A DNA stretch of 49,470 nucleotides from a virus. The stretch spans positions 1 to 49,470 of the IMG/VR virus record IMGVR_UViG_3300048015_000021. The stretch is one strand, 5' to 3'. Position 1 is the stretch's first letter. The number at the start of each line of letters is the position of its first letter. Shown piece after piece: positions 6,056-14,686 of the stretch. Under the pieces are notes generated by a model, which worked only from the letters and a program-made list of their open reading frames with translations, had not been told where the DNA came from and searched no databases. A program made the position numbers and the translations under genes.

Positions 6056-8703
6056 CTAACGTCCGCACCTTTCTGATTGACCAGGGCCTCATTCAGCCCC
6101 ACGATGTTCCATCGGGGTCAGAATTCCGCATTACTTGTCCGTCCTGCCAGAACCCAAAGCAGAAGTGCTTTGTAAATGTGCAAGGCAAGGGCGCTCACTG
6201 TAAACATTGCGGGTTTGCCAAGGGCTGGCGTGGATTTATGCGCCTGTACGAACCTCCGTCTAAACAAGAACAGACGTTTGAGGATTTCGTTGCTGAAGCA
6301 CAAAACTTGCTAGCTCTGGACCCTACGATGATGCAATATCTTCTCGACCGTGGCTTCACCCATGCGACGATTACAGGCGCGCGGCTTGGACTTTGCCCAA
6401 GGCACTTACCGACGCCGGAAGATATCGAGTTTGGACTCGCATATCCTGGCGGCAAGTGGGTCTTGCACGACCGTCTTATTATTCCGTATATCCAGGACGG
6501 TATCGTCGTCACGGTACGCGGGCGACAGCTTCCCGGAGAAGAGACTGAGAAAAAATATCTGTCTCTGCCGAATTCCACCACACCGCCATATGTGGTCGGT
6601 ACTATCGACATGGATAAACCTGTTCTGCTTTGCGAAGGCGAATTCGATGCGCTGTTGGCGCACCAGCACGGATTCCAAGCCATCGGCATTCCGGGCGCAC
6701 AGCATTTCGAAAAAGACAAAGAGCATATCAGCCACCTGCCCAATCTCTACATCGCCTTTGACGGAGATGATGCAGGACGCAAGGGCATGGATAAAGTCAT
6801 CAAGAGCCTCACCGAGGCGCGTCGTGTTGACTTGCCCGAAGGCTTCGATGTTGGCGAATATCTCAATCAGTTTGGTCCGGCGTCGTTTCAGAATCTTATC
6901 GACAAAGCAGAACTATATCTGCATGGCAAGCACCAGAAAGAGGACCGTTTCGCCATCGTCGTTGAGAACTACGCCGATTGGGCGTGGTCAAATGGCAAGC
7001 TGCTTGGCCCCACGATATCCTGGGCCCCGCGCATGGAAAAAGCACTCTCAGGCTGGAGTCCTGGCCTTATCCTAATCGGTGCTGAGGCACATTGCTTTGC
7101 ATTGGGAACTGAAGTTCTTATGTACGATGGTACAACCAAAAAGGTTGAGGACGTTCAAATCGGGGACCAGGTAATGGGACCGGATTCGACACCCCGAAAT
7201 GTAACCTCTCTGTCTCGGGGTACTGCCCCTCTTCATAAGGTCAAAACCCGGACAATGGATTATACGGTCACAGGCAACCATATTTTGGCATTGCGTCGAT
7301 ATAGTCATAAGCAAATTGATTTTGAGATGACTGTCGATGAATTTTATAAACAAACCGATTGGTTCAAGTCCAAGTCGATGATGTATCGAACTCCCGGCGT
7401 AGATTTTCAGGAACAGCCTACGGAAATTTCTCCCTACTACTTAGGGTTATGGCTTGGTGACGGACAGCATATTCCTAGAGAATTTCTCGTTAATTCCCGT
7501 GAAGCGCGACTCTCGCTGCTGGCCGGACTGATTGATTCAGATGGGCACTTGTCGGGAGAAACCTATGAAATAGTCCAAAAGAACCAAACCCTCGCAAACG
7601 ACATTGTTTGGCTCGCTAGGTCATTGGGATTCTATGCGTCGGTCACACCTTGTCAAAAAACCTGCACCAATAACGGTAAAACAGGGACCTACTACCGGGT
7701 ATATTTACTCGGCGATTTCTCCGATGTTCCAACACTTCTTACCCGCAAATCTTTTATTCGTAAGACCATACCTCGTTATGGGCTGAATGAAGAAGTAACG
7801 GTTACTCCAGCGGGGATTGGTGAATTTGCCGGATTCACGGTAGACGGAGACCATTTATTTCTGGGAGCCGACTTTACGGTTCTTCATAATTCGGGAAAAT
7901 CATGCTTTCTCGTCAAGAGCTTGTACGAAGTCGCTATCGAAAACCCAACCGACACCGTGGCGGTATATCTGTCGCTGGATGACACCATCGAAGAAGCAAT
8001 GACGCGAATGCTGTCGCTGCATTCAGACGTAGAGTTTGGCCTGGTGCGCCAGCCGCGCAATGCCCCTGTCGAAGCACAGAAGAAAGTGGAGGCAGCCGTT
8101 AAGACACTCAAGCGCCTGGATAACCTTATCTTGCGCGATGCAACATATGGCCGTAGCCTCAACTATCTCTCGACGCTGTTCGAGAAGCTGCGCCAGAAAT
8201 ATCCGGAGAAGCGTATCGTCGTATTCATCGACTCCCTTGCCAAGATTGTCCCGGACCTACATACCGAAACCGAGAGCGGTCCCAAAGCCAATTGGAAAGC
8301 GTATCTGGCATCAGAACTTAAATATCTATCCACCAAGCATGGCCTGTGTATTGTCACACCGACTGACTTGCGGAAGATAAATGGCTTCCGTCGTCCGGTG
8401 CGCGACGACCTCAAAGACGCGGCGGAACTTGCCTATGAGGCAAACGTGATTCTGCTTGGGTATAACGACCTCAAGAAGAACCGCGAGGACGCGGCAATAA
8501 CCTGGGTTGGCCCAGAAGGCGACCCAGAGCCTATCCTGGAGTTTAATATCGACAAGAACAAAATTACAGGCATCACAGGAAATATCCGCTACCGTATGCT
8601 CGGCGCAACGTCCAACTTCCAAGAAGTCTCGTTCACCGAGGACCAGCAATACGATATCGTCATGCGTAATCAAATTGCCCAATCACGAAAGGTAGGGCCG
8701 TAA
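6052..8703 (+). CDS. T7 gp4-like primase-helicase interrupted by an intein
   Basis: An 883-residue precursor. Residues 29-53 are a CPSC...CKHC zinc-binding domain, about 188-245 a TOPRIM domain (CEGEFDALL with Glu195; AFDGDDAG with Asp237, Asp239, Asp240), and the C-terminal part a RecA-like DnaB/SF4 helicase with Walker B VVFIDS at about 723-728. The Walker A is split: G343AEAH347 precedes and S614GKS617 follows a 266-residue intein (348-613). After splicing the extein is about 617 residues, a normal length for a fused primase-helicase. It unwinds and primes at the phage fork with the polymerase at 1-815. The start is GTG at 6052, overlapping the previous stop as GTGA. Confidence 0.9.
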   Translation: MTNVRTFLIDQGLIQPHDVPSGSEFRITCPSCQNPKQKCFVNVQGKGAHCKHCGFAKGWRGFMRLYEPPSKQEQTFEDFVAEAQNLLALDPTMMQYLLDRGFTHATITGARLGLCPRHLPTPEDIEFGLAYPGGKWVLHDRLIIPYIQDGIVVTVRGRQLPGEETEKKYLSLPNSTTPPYVVGTIDMDKPVLLCEGEFDALLAHQHGFQAIGIPGAQHFEKDKEHISHLPNLYIAFDGDDAGRKGMDKVIKSLTEARRVDLPEGFDVGEYLNQFGPASFQNLIDKAELYLHGKHQKEDRFAIVVENYADWAWSNGKLLGPTISWAPRMEKALSGWSPGLILIGAEAHCFALGTEVLMYDGTTKKVEDVQIGDQVMGPDSTPRNVTSLSRGTAPLHKVKTRTMDYTVTGNHILALRRYSHKQIDFEMTVDEFYKQTDWFKSKSMMYRTPGVDFQEQPTEISPYYLGLWLGDGQHIPREFLVNSREARLSLLAGLIDSDGHLSGETYEIVQKNQTLANDIVWLARSLGFYASVTPCQKTCTNNGKTGTYYRVYLLGDFSDVPTLLTRKSFIRKTIPRYGLNEEVTVTPAGIGEFAGFTVDGDHLFLGADFTVLHNSGKSCFLVKSLYEVAIENPTDTVAVYLSLDDTIEEAMTRMLSLHSDVEFGLVRQPRNAPVEAQKKVEAAVKTLKRLDNLILRDATYGRSLNYLSTLFEKLRQKYPEKRIVVFIDSLAKIVPDLHTETESGPKANWKAYLASELKYLSTKHGLCIVTPTDLRKINGFRRPVRDDLKDAAELAYEANVILLGYNDLKKNREDAAITWVGPEGDPEPILEFNIDKNKITGITGNIRYRMLGATSNFQEVSFTEDQQYDIVMRNQIAQSRKVGP
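7093..7890 (+). mobile_element. Intein with LAGLIDADG homing endonuclease, inserted in Walker A
   Basis: Residues 348-613 of the helicase precursor. Block A starts with Cys1 (CFALGTEVL), block B has TGNHILAL with the conserved His, the DOD endonuclease motifs are YLGLWLGDG and LAGLIDSDG, and the C-terminal blocks end with GADFTVLHN, that is His-Asn, followed by Ser+1 of the extein. All splicing residues are present, so it should be active. Base composition is visibly different from the flanks, with fewer ATAT words and more TCT/CTC, which fits later acquisition. Insertion between the P-loop residues means that helicase activity needs splicing. Confidence 0.9.
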
Positions 8704-8708
8704 TACCA

Positions 8709-9656
8709 ATGGAGATGATTCAGCTTGGCGACGGCAAGATGTATTTCCGCAAAGAAGTCCTCGTCCCGTTCGATAAGCCCCCGCATATGCGCGACGAGGA
8801 TATCCCGCAGCCGCTCAGAGAGACTCCGGATATCCGCCGTCCCCAGGACCCTATCTATATTCAGCCTCATGCTGGTGGCCTGGGTGACCAACTGCTTTAT
8901 TCCACCCTACCCGAGGGATTCTACAGGCAGTTCGGCTCGCGAGAGATTTATATCCTCGCGCCGCAACTCAAGCCAGAATATCCGTTCTTCCGTAACCAGG
9001 AGGTTCCGGACCTCGTATGGGGCCGCAATCCCTTCGTCAAAGAAATTCTCTATGTGACGCCCAAGGAGGCAGCAGAGCTTCTGAACACGACCAGCATGGG
9101 CAACGCGAATGACACATATCATCGCAAAGTCATCCGTCGCTACTACAAGAACAATATCCGGGCAGCCGAGGCCTTAAACGGCCTGGCTCCGGTGAGCGAC
9201 TTCCCCAGAGTATATGTGACGCCTACTTTTCGGCAGCAGTTCGCTGATAAGATATATGCCGACCCGCGTAGCTTCTCGACCATCATCCCGTCCACAGTCT
9301 TTAATCAGTTCATCGACTTCTGCGCTGAATTCTATGGATTCAACGCCAAAGAAGTCATCATCCTGTCCTCCAAGTATTCGGGCCCTGGCGGCACGATGGT
9401 TGGTCTGGGCAACCCAACATATGAGATGACCAGCCTCCAAGAATATGTGGACCTGATATATTCTTGCCGTATGTATCTGCCGATTCAGTCAGGTAACTCA
9501 GCCCTGGCGTCGGCCATCAAGGGCGGCAACCCGTATCCCCATGTCGTCGCTCTTATCTCGACCGCAAATGAAAACGCCAAACATTGGCAATGGAGTAACC
9601 TTGACTACTGCCCCACGGCAACCGCAACCAAAAGTGATTTCGCGAGGGATATTTAA
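8709..9656 (+). CDS. GT-B-like putative glycosyltransferase
   Basis: A 315-residue protein. GGLGDQLLYSTLP (about residues 55-67) resembles the N-terminal loop of GT9-like GT-B enzymes, and LQEYVDLIYSCRMYLPIQSGNSALASAIKGG near residue 250-280 resembles the C-terminal nucleotide-sugar binding region, where a Ser-Gly pair precedes a small-residue helix. The substrate is unknown: it could glycosylate phage DNA bases or virion/host glycans. It lies between the primase-helicase and a Cas4-like nuclease, and it follows the helicase after five bases and joins the next gene by TAATG. The family call is by motif only. Confidence 0.45.
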   Translation: MEMIQLGDGKMYFRKEVLVPFDKPPHMRDEDIPQPLRETPDIRRPQDPIYIQPHAGGLGDQLLYSTLPEGFYRQFGSREIYILAPQLKPEYPFFRNQEVPDLVWGRNPFVKEILYVTPKEAAELLNTTSMGNANDTYHRKVIRRYYKNNIRAAEALNGLAPVSDFPRVYVTPTFRQQFADKIYADPRSFSTIIPSTVFNQFIDFCAEFYGFNAKEVIILSSKYSGPGGTMVGLGNPTYEMTSLQEYVDLIYSCRMYLPIQSGNSALASAIKGGNPYPHVVALISTANENAKHWQWSNLDYCPTATATKSDFARDI

Positions 9657-10522
9657 TGTCTGACGACGGACTGAAATATTCCATCTCAACCTTGAAGCAA
9701 ATGAGCCAATGCTCTGCTCGGGTATATTTCCGGCGCGAAGTTCGCGCAGGTCGTATCCCCGAATCAGAAGTGCTGCCTGTCACATATCTCGTCACGGGTT
9801 CTGCTGCCCACAAGGGAATCGAAATGGCCCTCAAAGAGGACCGCGACCCCAAGCGAGAGGCAGCCCTATATGTCCAGGAGAACTTGCTCGACAAGTTTGA
9901 CAACCTGGACAAGAAAGAAATCACCGACCGCCTTGAGTCGATGAATCGGGCCTTGGACACATATATCAACGTGTTCCATGATAGCTTGCGTAAGACGATT
10001 ACCGACCCTTTGAACCAAGTCGAAGTTCCGTTGTCAATGCCGTACCGCCAAGGTACGTTCGTTGGCGTGGTTGACCTAATCCCTCCCAACGGTGTCTTTG
10101 TCGATTGGAAAACCGGGCAAGCCCCTAATCCTAAGAAACTCGAATATCTCTACCGAGATAGCCAATCTGTGGTCTACTTCCGGATGGCCGAATATAACAA
10201 AATGCCCACTCCAAAGCAGTTTAACTACGTCTACCTGCAAGGAGCCCCGACCAACTTTGAAACCAAGACATATAAGACCGGAGAGAAGGCCGGGCAAACC
10301 TATACGGCTGTCGTCAAGGACGACCCGAAGCCTATATATACGTTTCCCGTTCTTCAGGACGAGGACAAGGTTCAGCGAATTTTCAACGATTTCGTAGACC
10401 CGCTAGCGCGGCAATACGAACAAGAGATTTTCTACAAAGTAGAAACCGAATACAACTGCAAGTCGTGCGCCTACCGAAATATCTGCAAGGCCACAAGTAT
10501 ACCAGCAAAGGACAGTATATGA
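9656..10522 (+). CDS. Cas4/RecB-like PD-(D/E)XK exonuclease with Fe-S cysteines
   Basis: A 288-residue protein. The nuclease core has GSAAHKGIE (His), GVVDLIPPNGVFVDWKTG (Asp ... Asp-x-Lys), as in RecB-type nucleases. Cys19 near the N-terminus and Cys268, Cys271 and Cys277 at the C-terminus match the 4Fe-4S staple of Cas4 and AddB. It probably acts as a 5'-3' or 3'-5' DNA exonuclease in phage recombination together with the RecA-like and Mre11-like proteins downstream. It starts in a TAATG junction and ends in an ATGA junction. Confidence 0.8.
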   Translation: MSDDGLKYSISTLKQMSQCSARVYFRREVRAGRIPESEVLPVTYLVTGSAAHKGIEMALKEDRDPKREAALYVQENLLDKFDNLDKKEITDRLESMNRALDTYINVFHDSLRKTITDPLNQVEVPLSMPYRQGTFVGVVDLIPPNGVFVDWKTGQAPNPKKLEYLYRDSQSVVYFRMAEYNKMPTPKQFNYVYLQGAPTNFETKTYKTGEKAGQTYTAVVKDDPKPIYTFPVLQDEDKVQRIFNDFVDPLARQYEQEIFYKVETEYNCKSCAYRNICKATSIPAKDSI

Positions 10523-10911
10523 AAATTTACATCGCTGGACCCATGAGGGGCTATCCCCGATATAACTTCGACGCCTTCGAGAAGGCTTGCGCTTACCTGC
10601 GCGGCACGGGGCACACCATTGTCAGCCCGCACGAACACGACCTAGAAATGGGGTTTAACCCTGACGGTAAGGACCATACGGTCCATCCCGACCAAGTACG
10701 AGAGATGATTATGTGGGACCTCAATGCGGTCGCTTATATGGTTGATGCTCTCTATGTCTTGCCGGGCTGGGAGAAATCCAAAGGTTGTGCGGTAGAAATG
10801 GCACTAGCCAAATTTCTGGGCAAGTCGATTTACTACGCGGGCATTGACGACGACACCATCGAGCGTATTGCCTGCGAAGAGCAGGATTTTCTTGCTGAGG
10901 TCTATGGCTAA
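10519..10911 (+). CDS. DUF4406 / nucleoside 2-deoxyribosyltransferase-like protein
   Basis: A 130-residue protein starting MKIYIAGPMRGYPRYNFDAF, the typical opening of DUF4406 proteins in the deoxyribosyltransferase superfamily, followed by LYVLPGWEKSKGCAVEMALA, in which the Glu of the E-M-A-L-A helix is the usual catalytic nucleophile. It may hydrolyse or exchange nucleoside glycosidic bonds in nucleotide metabolism. The chosen ATG at 10519 overlaps the previous stop as ATGA. Confidence 0.75.
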   Translation: MKIYIAGPMRGYPRYNFDAFEKACAYLRGTGHTIVSPHEHDLEMGFNPDGKDHTVHPDQVREMIMWDLNAVAYMVDALYVLPGWEKSKGCAVEMALAKFLGKSIYYAGIDDDTIERIACEEQDFLAEVYG

Positions 10912-11245
10912 AGATGAGTATGCACTCGGGGATATATTGGCTGAAGAATTTCCTCATCTCGTTATACTTCCTCAGCACCATATCCGTTATCGCTCTACCT
11001 CTCTTTATCTTGACTATTATATTCCTGCCCTTCATCTGGCTTTTGAATATGATGGAAAACAACATTTTACATTCATTCGTCACTTTCACGGCTCAAAAGA
11101 CGGGTTCAAGCGTAGTTTGGGACGAGACCGACTAAAAGAACAATGGTGCGAAGAAAATGGAATTAAGATTATTCGCATCCGCTATAACGAAAAACTTAAT
11201 AAACAATTAATACGAAGGAAAATAAAAAACCTAATCAATGATTAA
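10904..11245 (+). CDS. Vsr/DUF559-like PD-(D/E)XK endonuclease
   Basis: A 113-residue protein. SLYLDYYIPALHLAFEYDGKQHF gives the pattern Asp ... Glu-x-Asp-Gly-x-Gln-His that characterises DUF559 and Vsr-related nucleases, and the tail WCEENGIKIIRIRYNE is the usual last strand. It could nick or cut DNA in repair or act as a resolvase. It starts at ATGGCTAA, overlapping the previous stop by eight bases. The downstream half is more AT-rich than its neighbours. Confidence 0.7.
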   Translation: MAKDEYALGDILAEEFPHLVILPQHHIRYRSTSLYLDYYIPALHLAFEYDGKQHFTFIRHFHGSKDGFKRSLGRDRLKEQWCEENGIKIIRIRYNEKLNKQLIRRKIKNLIND

Positions 11246-11711
11246 TCTGATTGCCATGGCAATTACCCTCGCGGCACTACCCCCCGCAGTAGACAATAAA
11301 GCGGCCTCTGCGGCCATGCAGATTTGTCTCCAAGATGTTCGTATCGACGATACACCCGCCGATGAAATCGGCCAGGATTGCTACCGGGCTATGAATCTGT
11401 ATGCGCTTCTCGCGGCAGCAGACAAGAAATCCGGCCATATCAAAGCTGAATACCAAGACGTTGAGGCGGGAATTCTTGCCGAACTGCTCGTCGGGGCAGC
11501 GGCCAATGACCTAGGGCATCCCGATGTTGCGTCTGACCTGTTTGATGACGTTATCGGTGCCTCAGCAAATATGCTCAAGAATCCCCAATATCTGAGCCCA
11601 GAGGACCAACAAGAAGTCGCTAAGATTCACGCTACGGCCCTCGCCGCCAAGGCGAAGCTGACCGCAACACCTAGCCCTGTGGTGAATAATGGCTCCAAAG
11701 AAACAAACTAA
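11238..11711 (+). CDS. Hypothetical protein with N-terminal hydrophobic segment
   Basis: A 157-residue Ala-rich, mainly helical protein. The N-terminus MINLIAMAITLAALPPAVDN could be a signal sequence or a membrane anchor with weak positive charge. The remainder is acidic and helical without recognised motif. It overlaps both neighbours (8 bp and 23 bp). Position directly before the RecA-like gene may be incidental. Confidence 0.6.
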   Translation: MINLIAMAITLAALPPAVDNKAASAAMQICLQDVRIDDTPADEIGQDCYRAMNLYALLAAADKKSGHIKAEYQDVEAGILAELLVGAAANDLGHPDVASDLFDDVIGASANMLKNPQYLSPEDQQEVAKIHATALAAKAKLTATPSPVVNNGSKETN

Positions 11712-12786
11712 GTCCGAAGGCGAAATCACCGACCGTCAGGCAGCGTTTAACGCCCTGCATACGGAGTATGGTGATATTGCCCGCAAGCTCCCGATTAAGC
11801 GGGTAAGTCCGGACGAAGTTCTCCCCACGCCCAGCACTCTGCTCAATATAGCCACCCGTGAGGGCGGCATCCGACCTGGTTCCGTTGTGGAATGGTACGG
11901 CGTTGAGCAGACCTTAAAAACCTGGGTCGCGATGGAGATGGTACGCCAAGCACAACAGAAATGGCCGGATAAGATTGCGGCATATATCGACCCGGAGCAA
12001 GCTCTGGACCTGTGGACCGCTCAGACTAAAGTCAGCATCGACATGAGCGTTTCTCCAGACGGTATTCCCAAGTTCGTATATTATCCGTCACCCGAAGATG
12101 ACGATATGCCAGACCTCGAAGCAATGCTCAACCGCATGTATAAGTACGCCGCCAGCGGCTTATTTAGCATCATTATCCTGGACTCAGTAGCTGCCTCGTC
12201 CACCCTTTATGAGCTAAAGGCAGACGACGTTACTGATAATCAGATGATGGGCGCGGCCAGAGTCCTTTCCAAGTCGCTCAAGCAAATCAAGGCGGCGGCG
12301 GCCCGCACAGGCACGATTATATGGTGCATCAACCAAGTCCGCACCAAGATTGTCACCGGACCCTTCGGCCAGATATCCAAGCTCGAACCCGGTGGCGGAT
12401 ATGCCCTGCGATATGTTGCCAGCTACCGCTTCAGCACCAGCTGGGCAGGCAAGGATAAAGACAGCGAGGACCAGACTCTCAAGATATTCTGTGAGAAAAT
12501 CAAGTACGGCCAGCCCTGGGAAACCGTCGAGGTTCCGATTCAATTCGGACGAGGCATCGACCAGGAGGTTGACCTTGCCAAAGCGGCAACCGACGCGGGT
12601 ATTCTCAAGAAAGCTGGTCCCTGGTATACGCTACCAGATGGCAGCAAACTCAGCGGGGATGCCAAGATGGGCGAATATCTCAAGACTTATCCCGAGAAGG
12701 CAGAGGAACTGCGGAAACTGACCTATCAGGCCACCATTCTTAACGGTCCAGATACTTACCTTCCAGAGGAAGTAGACGAGGCATAA
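11689..12786 (+). CDS. RecA/UvsX-like recombinase with altered P-loop
   Basis: A 365-residue protein with the RecA ATPase core: Walker B IIILDS (161-166), an INQVRTKI strand, and a PGGGYALRYVASYRF segment as at the C-terminal end of the RecA core. The Walker A position reads GVEQTLKT (71-78), in which the second glycine of GxxxxGKT is leucine. It is followed by a conserved C-terminal domain with YTLPDGSKLSG, so the gene is not decaying. The role is likely strand exchange or strand annealing in phage recombination; ATP hydrolysis may be impaired or changed. It follows nuclease genes and precedes the Mre11-like phosphoesterase. Confidence 0.8.
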   Translation: MAPKKQTKSEGEITDRQAAFNALHTEYGDIARKLPIKRVSPDEVLPTPSTLLNIATREGGIRPGSVVEWYGVEQTLKTWVAMEMVRQAQQKWPDKIAAYIDPEQALDLWTAQTKVSIDMSVSPDGIPKFVYYPSPEDDDMPDLEAMLNRMYKYAASGLFSIIILDSVAASSTLYELKADDVTDNQMMGAARVLSKSLKQIKAAAARTGTIIWCINQVRTKIVTGPFGQISKLEPGGGYALRYVASYRFSTSWAGKDKDSEDQTLKIFCEKIKYGQPWETVEVPIQFGRGIDQEVDLAKAATDAGILKKAGPWYTLPDGSKLSGDAKMGEYLKTYPEKAEELRKLTYQATILNGPDTYLPEEVDEA

Positions 12787-12789
12787 CGA

Positions 12790-13167
12790 ATGGACTATCC
12801 TATCCACGTTTTACGCGCTATTTTAACCCATTGGGAGGAAATCGAATCCATCAAATACCGGATTACGCCCTCCCTGGTGCCTGATTCTACCGTCGCTCCG
12901 CCTCCGGTCCCCATGACCGAGGGCGAAACCCTGAACAATTACGGACCTCGCACAACCCGTATTCCCTCGAATAACAACGCCAAGATTGAGCGGCTATGCG
13001 ATATGACCTGTGATATTGAGCGCGGTCGTAAGCTTGCTCTCACCCAAGCCGAGGACATAGCTCTTATCGCCATCTTCAATCTCGACAAAGAGCACATCAC
13101 TCCAGAACTTTCAGAGAAAGGGAACAACGCTCTGCTCAAGCTCTGTGCGTTCCTGAACAATGAATAG
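12790..13167 (+). CDS. Hypothetical protein, helical C-terminal domain
   Basis: A 125-residue protein with a Pro-rich middle (VAPPPVPM) and a helical second half (IERLCDMTCDIERGRKLALTQAED...) whose register recalls a DNA-binding regulator, but I cannot assign a family. It lies three bases after the RecA-like gene and overlaps the next gene by eight bases. Confidence 0.6.
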   Translation: MDYPIHVLRAILTHWEEIESIKYRITPSLVPDSTVAPPPVPMTEGETLNNYGPRTTRIPSNNNAKIERLCDMTCDIERGRKLALTQAEDIALIAIFNLDKEHITPELSEKGNNALLKLCAFLNNE

Positions 13168-13501
13168 ACAAGAAATCACACAGTACCTCACCTATACCGA
13201 AAAGGGAGCGACCCTTACCACAGAATTCTATAACCTGTCTTTGTACCGCAAATATGGCGTTATTGAATATCTGGAGTCTACAGGTCAGCTAGACGACCAC
13301 AAACTGTATGACCGCCTTGTATTAGCCTGTCTACAGCACTCGTCCGCTGACCTTAAACGAGACTATCCCGTCATGCGTGAGCGCAAGCAACGGCCTAAAT
13401 CCAAGGCCGCCGACCAAATAGAAGCCCTGCAAGCCCTCTGGCTTCACATTGATAGACTCATGGAAATAATTTTTAAGGAATCATATGAATCTGACGGCTG
13501 A
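13160..13501 (+). CDS. Hypothetical protein (113 aa)
   Basis: A basic helical protein without recognised motif; the central part has several Tyr and charged residues (RKYGVIEYLES, RERKQRPKSKAADQIEAL). It overlaps the upstream gene by eight bases and the phosphoesterase gene by 17 bases, so it is probably translated as part of the recombination operon. Confidence 0.6.
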   Translation: MNRQEITQYLTYTEKGATLTTEFYNLSLYRKYGVIEYLESTGQLDDHKLYDRLVLACLQHSSADLKRDYPVMRERKQRPKSKAADQIEALQALWLHIDRLMEIIFKESYESDG

Positions 13502-14495
13502 CGATATCATGGAAGAAATGGACAAGCGTGACGCTCTCAAAGAACGCCGTCTTGTCAAGCGAGAAGTCTCGCGTGAATATATCGCAGGCAAGGTCATCCG
13601 GGAACTAAACGGCTTCCAGCCTTCGGCTCAAACCGAAGCCAATGTCAAAGCCGCCAAACGCCTTCTCTCTTCTCGCTCTAAAAAGCAAGAGGAAGAAGCC
13701 TGGATGGTTGTCTCAGACCTGCACCATTGTCGCGAAGTTAAGGGCGTTATCAACGAGAAAACGACCGCTGCCGCACTCGAAAAATATGTCACCAAGTCCA
13801 TCGAGCTAGTCGAGCGGCAACGGCGCGACGTTAAAATCGAGACCCTTAACCTGGCTGTCCTCGGAGATATCCTCCACGGGGTCGCCAACTTTGGAAGCCA
13901 AGCGCGAGAGACTTCGGGCAACGCCTCCCATCAAATAGCTTCGACTGCCAAGCTTCTTATCTCACAAATTCTACGCTTGCGGTCGAACTTCAAACGAATA
14001 AACGTCTACATGGTTCCCGGCAACCACGGACGCCGTACCCGTGAGGACGATGTAATGACCGATAATCTTGAACTCGATATGTACCGCATCGTGGAGGCGT
14101 ATTTCTCCATGTGCCCGGACGTTACGTTTGAGATTGCCTCGGATAACTTTTATATCGTAGCTGACAGTCTCGGTCGCAAGATTCTGCTGATGCACGGCGA
14201 CCAGATTAAAGGCACGACGCCGCAGACACTTATCGCCGCGTTCGCCCGCTACACGGTCAACCTGCCTGAGAAGTTTGACGAAGCTGTCATGGGCCACGTT
14301 CACCGCCTCATGTTGCTTCCAATGCCTCGCAATCACGATAACTCCATCGGACGTAACCTCATGGTCAACGGCACGGCATCCATTGGTGACGTATTCTTGG
14401 TCAGTTTTGGAGGCAGTCCTAGCCTTAGCTATTGGACCTTCTTCTGTAACGGCAAGCGCATAACTGCGCGTTACGATGTGGATTTGTACGCATGA
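13485..14495 (+). CDS. Calcineurin-like phosphoesterase, Mre11/SbcD-type
   Basis: A 336-residue protein with every metal-binding motif of the superfamily in order: SDLH (Asp78, His80), GDILH (Gly127-His131), GNH (Asn180, His181), LMHGD and GHVH. An N-terminal helical extension of about 70 residues precedes the catalytic domain. Such phage proteins act as DNA end-processing nucleases, usually with an SbcC/Rad50 partner; no Rad50 homologue is visible in the window. The context with RecA-like and Cas4-like proteins supports a recombination or repair role. Confidence 0.85.
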   Translation: MNLTADDIMEEMDKRDALKERRLVKREVSREYIAGKVIRELNGFQPSAQTEANVKAAKRLLSSRSKKQEEEAWMVVSDLHHCREVKGVINEKTTAAALEKYVTKSIELVERQRRDVKIETLNLAVLGDILHGVANFGSQARETSGNASHQIASTAKLLISQILRLRSNFKRINVYMVPGNHGRRTREDDVMTDNLELDMYRIVEAYFSMCPDVTFEIASDNFYIVADSLGRKILLMHGDQIKGTTPQTLIAAFARYTVNLPEKFDEAVMGHVHRLMLLPMPRNHDNSIGRNLMVNGTASIGDVFLVSFGGSPSLSYWTFFCNGKRITARYDVDLYA

Positions 14496-14572
14496 CGACT
14501 GACATAGCAACCTTTTTCTTTTGCGTCATTATCGGGTTTATGTTAGCCGCGCGGACCCGAAGGCGCGATTAA
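14492..14572 (+). CDS. 26-residue membrane microprotein
   Basis: The ATG overlaps the phosphoesterase stop (ATGA). The peptide MTTDIATFFFCVIIGFMLAA followed by RTRRRD is one hydrophobic helix with a basic C-terminal tail. Coupled start and clear membrane character support it; function unknown. Confidence 0.4.
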   Translation: MTTDIATFFFCVIIGFMLAARTRRRD

Positions 14573-14573
14573 A

Positions 14574-14675
14574 ATGTTTGACCTCGTATTTATCGTTCTA
14601 CTTATTTTAACAGCACTATTTGTCTGGTGGGTTTGTGAGCTATTCACGGGCCCTCTGGACCCGAAAGGAAAATAA
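14574..14675 (+). CDS. 33-residue membrane microprotein
   Basis: The ATG follows the previous stop after one base. The peptide has one hydrophobic helix (LVFIVLLILTALFVWWVCEL) and a short Pro/Lys tail. Together with the 26-residue peptide before it, it forms a tandem pair of membrane microproteins. Function unknown. Confidence 0.4.
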   Translation: MFDLVFIVLLILTALFVWWVCELFTGPLDPKGK

Positions 14676-14686
14676 ATGCAAAAACG

